A stretch of DNA of 64,000 nt from Fredericiella sp038205395 (GTDB lineage Bacteria; Chloroflexota; Anaerolineae; Caldilineales; Caldilineaceae): contig JBBRBX010000003.1 of the NCBI GenBank assembly GCA_038205395.1, positions 1 to 64,000 of the forward strand, read 5' to 3'. A model generated the notes under the pieces. That model made no database searches. It was not told the DNA's origin and worked only from the letters and a program-made list of their open reading frames with translations. This document shows positions 53,621 through 60,987 of the stretch, one piece after another. Position numbers and translations under genes: made by a program. Position 1 is the first letter of the stretch; each line of letters opens with the position of its first letter.

Positions 53621-54937
53621 GTGCAATCGCCAATACTGCAGAATGGGTTAGACAGCGAAATGACGAACGGGGCAGAGAAGCAGGCGAAGAACGAGAGGGA
53701 GGATGAAGTAGTGGAAGCCCAGCCGGCAGCCGGAGTCAGCCGGCGCACACTGCTGCGCACAGCCGGGCTGCTGGCCCTCAGTGGGACAGCACTCAGCGCC
53801 TGTGGGTACGACAAAACGCTGCAGATCGCACCCCTGCCTACAGCGATGCCCGTTCTGCCGGCGACGGCTTTACCTGCCGTGGCGGCTGCACCAGCGGAGA
53901 CGGCTGTCCCTACAGAGGCGCCGGCCACCGCTGCACCGGCTGCGGCTGAGGCCGGCGCCGCCGCAACTGCTGCCCCTACCCCGGCCCAGCCGGCGAATAA
54001 CATTCGCGTGGCGGCGGATCCCACGGCCATTCCGGGACCGGTGGACTGGACGGAGCCAAAACGTCACCAAATTGCGATGGATGTAGTAGAGGTGATCACC
54101 GAAATTGAACCAGGCGTAACGTTCACCTATATGACCTTTGGCGGCCAGATTCCAGGGCCGATGATACGTGTGCGCCAAGGTGATACGATTGAGTTTAGCC
54201 TCAGCAACCTGCCCCCCAACATCATGCCCCACAACATTGATTTCCACGCCATCTACGGCACGGGCGGCGGCTCCGAGGCCACAATGGTCATGGCCGGCCA
54301 GACCAACGGCATGGTCTTCAAGGCGATGTATCCCGGTGCCTTTATCTATCACTGCGCCGTGCCCAATATGGACTATCACATCAGTTCCGGCATGTTCGGG
54401 ATGATTGTAGTTGAGCCGCCGGAAGGGCTGCCGCCTGTGGACCGTGAATTTTATTTAGGCCAGCACGAGCTTTACACCGATCAAGCGGCGGGCGTTGCGG
54501 GCCACCATAATTTCGACTTTGCGGCCATGCTGCGGGAAGATCCGAGCTACGTGCTGCTCAACGGGGAAAAATACGCGCTGACCCCGGATCGGCGCGGGGC
54601 AATCCAGGCTAATGTGGGCGAGACGGCGCGCATCTTCTTTGTCTGCGGCGGGCCGAACCTGACCAGCCATTTCCATCCTATCGGCAATGTCTGGACGAAG
54701 GCATGGCGCGAAGGAGCAATTTTAAGCAACCCGGAGCGGTATGTGCAGACGGTGGCGGTTCCGCCCGGCAGTTGCCTGATCGCCGAAATGGAATTCCCAG
54801 TTCCCAGTCATATCAAGTTGGTCGACCATGCGCTGACGCGCGTCGTCAGTAAAGGGATGCTGGGTATGATCGAAGTGACAGGCGAGGCCCAGCCCGACAT
54901 TTTTATGCCAGACCTGCCCGGTGATCCCACGAGTTAA
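53621..54937 (+). CDS. nirK: Copper-containing nitrite reductase, Tat-type lipoprotein (NirK/AniA-like)
   Basis: This 438-residue protein, from GTG 53621 (GAGGGAG 8 nt before), should reduce nitrite to nitric oxide outside the membrane. A twin-arginine motif SRRTLLR (40-46) and a lipobox ending at Cys 61 (SGTALSAC) indicate a Tat-exported lipoprotein. An Ala/Pro linker leads to two cupredoxin domains. Type 1 copper ligands are His 204, Cys 245, His 253 and Met 258; type 2 ligands are His 209, His 244 and His 403. The catalytic Asp 207 and His 352 are also present. The second-domain pattern GGPNLTSHFHPIG is closer to Neisseria AniA than to Alcaligenes-type NirK. No nor, nos or nar genes are in the window. 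Confidence 0.93.
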   Translation: MQSPILQNGLDSEMTNGAEKQAKNEREDEVVEAQPAAGVSRRTLLRTAGLLALSGTALSACGYDKTLQIAPLPTAMPVLPATALPAVAAAPAETAVPTEAPATAAPAAAEAGAAATAAPTPAQPANNIRVAADPTAIPGPVDWTEPKRHQIAMDVVEVITEIEPGVTFTYMTFGGQIPGPMIRVRQGDTIEFSLSNLPPNIMPHNIDFHAIYGTGGGSEATMVMAGQTNGMVFKAMYPGAFIYHCAVPNMDYHISSGMFGMIVVEPPEGLPPVDREFYLGQHELYTDQAAGVAGHHNFDFAAMLREDPSYVLLNGEKYALTPDRRGAIQANVGETARIFFVCGGPNLTSHFHPIGNVWTKAWREGAILSNPERYVQTVAVPPGSCLIAEMEFPVPSHIKLVDHALTRVVSKGMLGMIEVTGEAQPDIFMPDLPGDPTS

Positions 54938-55000
54938 AGGGTACACAAGTAACTAGCCGCAGTCGAGAACTGCTGATCCGAAGTGTATATGTCCACCTAT

Positions 55001-55034
55001 GGCAGGACGCCGGCACAAACGCCGGCGTCCTGCC
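55001..55034 (+). terminator. Hairpin after nirK
   Basis: A perfect 14-bp stem GGCAGGACGCCGGC with a 6-nt loop ACAAAC, and no T-run after it. Likely end of the nirK transcript. The remaining intergenic bases (54938-55130) hold no gene. Confidence 0.7.
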
Positions 55035-55130
55035 GCCTTCGCCTGATTTGCAGCCGCCAGAAAGCAAACAATCATTTGCCGTCTATATAAACAGCGGTAT
55101 GATGACAAGCAAGGAAAGGGCGGCACATTG

Positions 55131-57980
55131 ATGAGAGCAAGTGCTTGGTGGGCATACGCTAAGCGCCACCAAGGTGTTTATACCTCCCTGGTGCTGCTGC
55201 TGGCAGGCATTTCGTTCTTCCATTGGCGCGGCATCAGGCCCGGTTATGCTTTCCTTCCTGTAGATTTAGCCCAGCGCCTGCTGCCCTGGCGTGATGCACC
55301 GTCTGTATCACTGCAAAACTGGTTGATCAGCGACCCACTCTACCAGTTCTACCCTTTTCTGATACAGTCGGTTGCCGGTCTGCAATCCGGCCAGCCTTTG
55401 TTGTGGAACCCAGCGATTTTGTCCGGCCATCCTGCTCTTGCCGATCCGCTGTTCCAGACTTTCTATCCCGTATTGGCGCTCCTCTCTTTGGCTGTAGGCC
55501 CCGCACGCGGTTTTACACTCGGTCTCGTGGCGCACAGCTTGGCAGCCGGCTTGATGATGTTCGGTTTTCTGCGCTCGCAGCACTTGCGACCCACGGCGGC
55601 AGCAGGAGGCGCATTTATTTATGCCTTGAGTGGCTATATGGTGACCTGGTTTGAGTTTCCGTTTTGGCTGACTACCTTAACCTGGCTGCCAGGCATCCTA
55701 TGGGCCTATCAGTGGGCGGTTGATCGCGGACGCTGGCGGCTGGCTGGTGCTGCCGGGCTGCTCTATGGAGTGGCTTTGTTGGCCGGCCAATACCAATTCA
55801 TCGTAATTTTCTCTCTCTTTTGGGGCATGTACGCTGTAGCGTTGGCGATTCTCAGCCGGCGCGCGGGGCATCATTTTCTATCTCCATTGTTGATCTTTCT
55901 GATCGCTTTATGCATTGGCTGGTTGATCGGCAGCATTCAAATATTGAATCTGGCGGAGCTGCTGGCGCTCAGCCGCCGTTCACTGGGCGCATCGGCAGGC
56001 GAGGCGCTGCCTTTGTCACAACTGGTCACACTTCTGCTGCCGAATGCTTACGGCAACCCCACATGGGCTGCCAGCTATTGGGGCTTTGGCAACTACAACG
56101 AGCAGACGATTTACATGGGAATCGTGGCTGTTTTTTTTGCTTGGCTGGCACTATTCCGCAGACCACGCTACTGGCCTGCGTTTTTACTTTTCTGCATCAC
56201 ACTGCTGCTGTGGTTTGCGGTGGGTGGCCCAGGCACATCATTTTTGCTTATGCTGCCTGTCTTTCACCAAATCACATTGCATCGCTCCCTATTTCTGCTG
56301 CCCTTGCTGGTTGCATGGCTGACGGCTTATGGGATTGATGATGGTGTCTGGTCTTGGCAGGTGCTGTTGTTGGCTGTAGTAGGGCTAGGAATCCTTAGTG
56401 CGGGCGCCGTCTACTTGACCGGGAACCATCACCCCACGGGTGCGAATGCACTTTTATATAGTGATTACTGGTTTAGCACAGCATTCGTGGTTGGCACAGC
56501 GCTGCTTCTGTTTGGGCGTAGGCAATGGCCGCATCGGCGCTCGCTCGCCGACTCGCTCATCGTTGGGCTTATTTTTGTGAACCTTTTTTGGTTTGGCCAC
56601 AGCTACAACCCGACAGGAAAAATTACCGAGTTATTTCCTGCCACCGCGACCACACAGTTTTTACAAACCAATTCGGGTCTGGGTCGAGTCGCAGCGCTGC
56701 AGCGCGGTGACGCACTTCTCTTTGGGCCGAATCTCCTTGCCACTTATGGCGCCCAGGAGCCAGGCGGCTACTCCTCGTTAGTCGCCGCCGCCTACCACGA
56801 ACTGATCAGCCGCGGCGATCCTGAGGTGGACTCCCCTTGGCTGGAGCGAAGCAGCAACTTTGTACTCTTGAGTCATCCCAGTGAACGATTGCTCGATCTG
56901 CTCAACATTGAATTGCTGGTGTCGCCTGAAGTCCTCCCCGATCCCGGCCCAGCAACCGAAATTGCGGGGGCAGGCTGCAGCGGACAGGCCGTTCCGCTGC
57001 GCACAGGCGAACCGCTGGCAGGGCAATGGCGCGTGTGGCACAGCGCCATCAATCGAATTGACATTCCACTGGCGCCGGCAAACGCAGGCGGCAGCGAGAC
57101 CGGCAGCATCCACTTGCGTATCCGGCGCGACGGTGCAGACGGTGTTTTGATCGTCGATGCCGCGGCGCCAATCCATGAGGTGCTGCAACAGCCGCAGTGG
57201 ACCGTCTATTTTGCACCTGAAACCGGCGCACCAGGACGAGATTACCTCTGGCAATTAAGTGTTGAAGGAAGCAGAGACGCGAGTCTGGAAATTTGCACCG
57301 ACCACAGTGGTGCGCCTGCCCTGTCAGTCTATGGCGCACGAATGTCGGAGGTGGAACTGGCTGAAGAGAATGGCGTGCACGTTTACCGCCGCTATGCACC
57401 CTTTTATCGGGCGGCTGTCGTCTATGCCGCCCAGCCGGCAATGGGAACCGACGACGATCTGGATCGCCTGCTGGATCCAGCATTTGATGCACGCAACATT
57501 GCGCTGACGGATCAGCCGCTTGATCTGCCGCCACAGCCGGCGCGACCGGCCACACAAGCAGAGATTGTCGTCTACGAAAACAACCGAGTGGTGATCCAGG
57601 CCACGGCGGAGGATACAGGGCTGCTGGTGTTAGCCGATCAGGAGTATCCCGGCTGGCAAGCCACAGTCGATGGGATACCAGCGCCAATCTTGCGCGTGAA
57701 TCATGTCATGCGCGGCGTTGAACTGAGTGCAGGCGAACATACCGTCACCTTCACCTTTGCACCGCGCCCTTTGCAGATCGGCGCAGTGCTGACCAGCCTT
57801 GGCTTGTTTTTGGTGATCCTGCTCCTCGTGTGGGACAGACGACGCGCAAACGTGCCAATGCAGGCAAAAGCTGCTACAATCGCCGCTGTTCTGCAAAGGG
57901 AGATGGATCGATGCAAACTGCGAAATCAAGAACATTGCGACATAAATCCCAGCCAGGCTTCTGGCTGCGGCGGGGAGTAG
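55131..57980 (+). CDS. YfhO-like polytopic membrane protein
   Basis: This 949-residue protein has a dozen or more predicted membrane helices (about 20-480). The N-terminal half shows YfhO features: YPFLIQSVAGLQSGQPLLWN, and GGAFIYALSGYMVTWFEFPF. A large extracytoplasmic C-terminal part follows, ending with LADQEYPGWQATVDGIPAPI and a last helix (LTSLGLFLVILLLVW). YfhO proteins are GT-C-like and linked to glycosylation of lipoteichoic acid or other envelope polymers in Firmicutes; the role here is inferred only. Starts at 55128 (TTG) and 55131 (ATG) are adjacent. The C-terminus overlaps the next gene by 70 nt. Confidence 0.87.
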   Translation: MRASAWWAYAKRHQGVYTSLVLLLAGISFFHWRGIRPGYAFLPVDLAQRLLPWRDAPSVSLQNWLISDPLYQFYPFLIQSVAGLQSGQPLLWNPAILSGHPALADPLFQTFYPVLALLSLAVGPARGFTLGLVAHSLAAGLMMFGFLRSQHLRPTAAAGGAFIYALSGYMVTWFEFPFWLTTLTWLPGILWAYQWAVDRGRWRLAGAAGLLYGVALLAGQYQFIVIFSLFWGMYAVALAILSRRAGHHFLSPLLIFLIALCIGWLIGSIQILNLAELLALSRRSLGASAGEALPLSQLVTLLLPNAYGNPTWAASYWGFGNYNEQTIYMGIVAVFFAWLALFRRPRYWPAFLLFCITLLLWFAVGGPGTSFLLMLPVFHQITLHRSLFLLPLLVAWLTAYGIDDGVWSWQVLLLAVVGLGILSAGAVYLTGNHHPTGANALLYSDYWFSTAFVVGTALLLFGRRQWPHRRSLADSLIVGLIFVNLFWFGHSYNPTGKITELFPATATTQFLQTNSGLGRVAALQRGDALLFGPNLLATYGAQEPGGYSSLVAAAYHELISRGDPEVDSPWLERSSNFVLLSHPSERLLDLLNIELLVSPEVLPDPGPATEIAGAGCSGQAVPLRTGEPLAGQWRVWHSAINRIDIPLAPANAGGSETGSIHLRIRRDGADGVLIVDAAAPIHEVLQQPQWTVYFAPETGAPGRDYLWQLSVEGSRDASLEICTDHSGAPALSVYGARMSEVELAEENGVHVYRRYAPFYRAAVVYAAQPAMGTDDDLDRLLDPAFDARNIALTDQPLDLPPQPARPATQAEIVVYENNRVVIQATAEDTGLLVLADQEYPGWQATVDGIPAPILRVNHVMRGVELSAGEHTVTFTFAPRPLQIGAVLTSLGLFLVILLLVWDRRRANVPMQAKAATIAAVLQREMDRCKLRNQEHCDINPSQASGCGGE

Positions 57981-59140
57981 GATTGGCGCTCTTACTATGG
58001 GTCGCTCTGCTGCCCGCGGGCTGCGGCCTGTTTGGTGCGGCAGGCGAGGCGCCTACGCCGCTGCCGACACGCACGCCGCTGCCGACTTTCACGCCTACCC
58101 CTCTCGCCCCGCCAACCCAGCCGCCTGCGTCTGCCGCCGCAGCCGGCCAGCCGGATACGGCAGCCGCCGCCCCTGCGCCGGAAACGAGCGCCCTTCCACC
58201 GGAGGGCGAAACTGCTGCAGCGGTGGAAGTCACCACGACGGAAGCCGCACCAGCCACGCCGCTCCCGCCGACGCCGGCGGAAGCACTTTTAACGATTGCT
58301 AGTGACCTCGTCAATATGCGCAGCGGGCCGGGAACGGAATTTGATCTGGTCGGCACGGCAGCCACAGGGGAGAGCTTCGCGCTGATTTCCAAAAACGCCG
58401 CCGGTGACTGGTGGCAGATCTGCTGCGTCGGTGGGCAAAACGGCTGGGTGTTTGGCGAGTTGGCTACCGTACAGAATGGCGATACTGTGGCTGTGGCGAC
58501 CGCAGCTCCGATCGCCGCGGCGCCCGCCGCCACAGCCGAGCCGGCGGAAGCTGCACCCGCACCAGCGGCTGCCACGGCTGCGCCTGCGGACGAGCCGATT
58601 CCGGTGGAATCAGCCCCGGTGGAGCCAGCCCCTGTCGAACAGCCGGCCCCCGCTGTATCCTACAATCCGGCAGCGGACAGCGCCGGCAATTTTGACCCGA
58701 ACGCCCAATATCAGATCGTGCAGTTCAAAGTGTTGGGACTCGACGAAAACAATGGCGGCATCCGCGACAGCAGCGCGCAGCACCATATCTTTTTGACTGT
58801 GTTGGATCAGAACGGCAGCGGCGTTGACGGCGCGGTAGTGCGCAATCTGGCAGGCGAAAAAGGCGAGGTGACGACAGGCGGCAAGGGGCCAGGTAAGGCG
58901 GAAATCGTCATGTATTACGAGCCGTTCAAGCTGACGGTGGCCGCCGATCCATCTGGGCCGGTGACGAGCCAGGTCTCCAATCAGATGGGGCTGGTCTTTC
59001 CGCACTTGCCTGACCTGGTGGGCAAATTAGGCGACGTAAACTATGAATACGGCGCTTGTCCCACCATCGACATCAAATGCCAATGGCCGATCCAGGCGAT
59101 CCACTTCTCTTATGAGATTACGTTTCAAAAGGTGAAGTAG
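57911..59140 (+). CDS. SH3-domain lipoprotein
   Basis: This 409-residue protein has a signal segment (GVGLALLLWVALLPAGC) with lipobox LLPAGC. A long Pro/Thr/Ala linker follows, then a bacterial SH3 domain at about 140-195 (LVNMRSGPGTEFDLVGTAAT, GDWWQICCVGGQNGWVFGEL). A second Ala/Pro linker leads to a C-terminal beta-rich domain (YQIVQFKVLGLDENNGGIRD; HIFLTVLDQNGSGVDGAVVR), probably Ig-like. It may bind peptidoglycan or glycans outside the cell. The ATG at 57911 has GGGAG 8 nt upstream and lies inside the end of the YfhO-like gene, so the genes are probably coupled. An in-frame reading to 57830 is rejected. Confidence 0.88.
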   Translation: MQTAKSRTLRHKSQPGFWLRRGVGLALLLWVALLPAGCGLFGAAGEAPTPLPTRTPLPTFTPTPLAPPTQPPASAAAAGQPDTAAAAPAPETSALPPEGETAAAVEVTTTEAAPATPLPPTPAEALLTIASDLVNMRSGPGTEFDLVGTAATGESFALISKNAAGDWWQICCVGGQNGWVFGELATVQNGDTVAVATAAPIAAAPAATAEPAEAAPAPAAATAAPADEPIPVESAPVEPAPVEQPAPAVSYNPAADSAGNFDPNAQYQIVQFKVLGLDENNGGIRDSSAQHHIFLTVLDQNGSGVDGAVVRNLAGEKGEVTTGGKGPGKAEIVMYYEPFKLTVAADPSGPVTSQVSNQMGLVFPHLPDLVGKLGDVNYEYGACPTIDIKCQWPIQAIHFSYEITFQKVK

Positions 59141-59168
59141 CGCAGCAGCTGGCCGCTGGCGTTATGTT

Positions 59169-59954
59169 CTATTCCAACGCATCCACCACCGAGCCATCGC
59201 TCAAGTAGATGGTGTGGTCGACATATTCCTCGGAGAGAGTGTCGTGGGTGGCCATCAGCAGGGTGCTGTTGCGTTCGCGCACGATGGTGCGAAAGAGCGC
59301 CAGCACCTCGCGTGCGGTTTTTGTGTCCAGGTTGGCCGTCGGCTCATCAGCGATCAGCAGCGGCGGCTGCGTCACCAGGGCGCGCGCAATGGCGACACGC
59401 TGCTGTTGGCCGCCGGAAAGCTCATAAGGACGATGATCGCTCCACTTCGACAGGCCGACCAACTCCAGCGCCTCAACCGCCGCTTTATGCCGCGCCTTGG
59501 CGGGGGCAGCATTGAGACGCAAGACTAACTCTATATTCTCATAGGCCGAAAGCACGGGCAGCAGCCCCAGCGACTGAAAAATAAAACCGACCTGCTGCCG
59601 CCGCCATTGGGTGCGCCTACCTTCGCTCCAGTTGGCAATCTCATGGCCAAAGATGCGCGCCACACCACTTGTCGGCTGGTCCAAACCACTGATGCAGTTG
59701 AGCAAAGTCGTTTTGCCGCTGCCCGACCGCCCCTTCAACGCAATAAAGCTGCCGGGCCTAATGGCTAAATCCACCCCGCGCAGCGCATAAACTGACTCGG
59801 CCCCACGGCGATAGACGCGCTGAAGATCAATGGTTTCGATGGCGTACGCTGCATCCGCTTCTTGATTCACCGGCTGATTTACCGGTTGATTCACTAATTG
59901 ATTCACTGCTTGATTTGTCACTTGCTGTTTCGCCTGCCTAGCTTGCTCAGCCAA
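59169..59954 (-). CDS. ABC transporter ATPase, LolD/MacB type
   Basis: This 261-residue cytoplasmic ATPase has Walker A KGRSGSGKTTLLN, followed by ISGLDQPTSG, typical of the LolD/MacB group. The signature is LSGGQQQRVAIARAL and Walker B is LLIADEPTANLDT. It should power the FtsX-type permease encoded at 60988. The N-terminus carries five 12-bp in-frame repeats (VNQA, VNQL, VNQP, VNQP, VNQE), unusual for this family. The start is uncertain: TTG at 59954 overlaps the preceding gene by 37 nt, while GTG codons at 59921 or later lie within the repeats. No strong ribosome-binding site is visible for either. Confidence 0.9.
   Translation of the reverse strand: MAEQARQAKQQVTNQAVNQLVNQPVNQPVNQEADAAYAIETIDLQRVYRRGAESVYALRGVDLAIRPGSFIALKGRSGSGKTTLLNCISGLDQPTSGVARIFGHEIANWSEGRRTQWRRQQVGFIFQSLGLLPVLSAYENIELVLRLNAAPAKARHKAAVEALELVGLSKWSDHRPYELSGGQQQRVAIARALVTQPPLLIADEPTANLDTKTAREVLALFRTIVRERNSTLLMATHDTLSEEYVDHTIYLSDGSVVDALE
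59862..59921. repeat. Five 12-bp tandem repeats at the start of an ABC ATPase gene
   Basis: Units of the form ttgattcac-N3, five in a row with 1-5 changes each. They encode V-N-Q/T-N-Q-type tetrapeptides on the minus strand and keep the frame. Confidence 0.8.
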
Positions 59955-60976
59955 CCGAGCCGGCTCTTACGCTTGCTGCCATCTTCGCCGTCAGCAGCGG
60001 CAGCTTCCGTTTCCTCATCTGTCGCCTCTGGAGCAGCCGTATCGGCAGGCCCCTGCTGCTCCACGGCTTTGATCAGGATGCCGCCGTCAACCAACTCGAG
60101 GCGAGCGCGCCCCTTGATCTGGTACTGTTCCAAAAATTCCTGCGGCACATGCACGCGCCCGGCCCGGTCGAGCACGACCAGTTCTTCAAAGGTGTCATGC
60201 AGCGCACCGCCCGCAACAGACCCGTTGTGGCCGGCATCTTCCTCCCCGCCGCCGGCAGGAGAAGCACCGTTCTGCGTGCGCGCCTGGCGCACCGTTTCGC
60301 TGGCCAGCATGCCATCGCGGATGGCGACAACACGGTCCACCTGCTTGGCAATGCCCGGATCATGGCTGACGATGACCGTGGTGATGCCCATCTCGCGCGT
60401 GAGGTGGCGAAAGGTATCGTAAATCAACTGCGCCGTCATTGTGTCCACTTCGCCGGTCGGCTCATCGGCCAGCAGCAGGGGCGGGTGATTGGCCAGCGCT
60501 ACGGCGATGGCAACGCGCTGCTGTTCGCCGCCCGATAGTTCGGAAAGCTGGTGATGCTTGCGTGTGTCCAACCCCACCAAATCCAGCAGTTCTTCCGCTC
60601 GCTTACGCCGGTTCTGCGCCATACCGGCTACAGTCATGGGCAGCATAACATTTTCCGCCGCATTGAGATAGGAGATCAAATTGCGTGCGCTTTGCTGCCA
60701 GACAAAGCCCACTTTTTCACGGCGATAGCGGTTAAGCTGGCTGTCGCTCATGCGCAACAGGTCGTTGCCATCCACCCGCACACGTCCGGCGGATGGGCGG
60801 TCAAGACCACCTAAAATATTCATCAAGGTCGTTTTGCCGCTGCCGGAGGCGCCCACAATCGCCATCAGCTCGCCTTTCTCCAGCGTGAGGTTCAGCTCAC
60901 GCAAGGCTACTTGCTCCAGCCCGGCGATCTTATAGATCTTGACGAGTCCATCACACACAATAAAAGGCTCGGACAA
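59918..60976 (-). CDS. ABC transporter ATPase (LolD/MacB type) fused to an AbrB-like domain
   Basis: This 352-residue protein has an N-terminal ATPase with Walker A VGASGSGKTTLMN, then the family-typical LGGLDRPSAGRVRVDG. The signature is LSGGEQQRVAIAVAL, Walker B is LLLADEPTGEVDT, and the switch His is in TVIVSHDPG. Residues about 265-315 (LVVLDRAGRVHVPQEFL and LELVDGGILIKAVE) match the swapped-hairpin AbrB/MazE-like pattern. A charged tail ends the protein. The start is TTG at 60976 with AAAGGAG 7 nt upstream; no in-frame ATG fits. It lies 11 nt after the FtsX-type gene. The fused domain could mediate dimerisation or DNA binding. Confidence 0.9.
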   Translation of the reverse strand: MSEPFIVCDGLVKIYKIAGLEQVALRELNLTLEKGELMAIVGASGSGKTTLMNILGGLDRPSAGRVRVDGNDLLRMSDSQLNRYRREKVGFVWQQSARNLISYLNAAENVMLPMTVAGMAQNRRKRAEELLDLVGLDTRKHHQLSELSGGEQQRVAIAVALANHPPLLLADEPTGEVDTMTAQLIYDTFRHLTREMGITTVIVSHDPGIAKQVDRVVAIRDGMLASETVRQARTQNGASPAGGGEEDAGHNGSVAGGALHDTFEELVVLDRAGRVHVPQEFLEQYQIKGRARLELVDGGILIKAVEQQGPADTAAPEATDEETEAAAADGEDGSKRKSRLGWLSKLGRRNSK

Positions 60977-60987
60977 ACATAGCTCCT

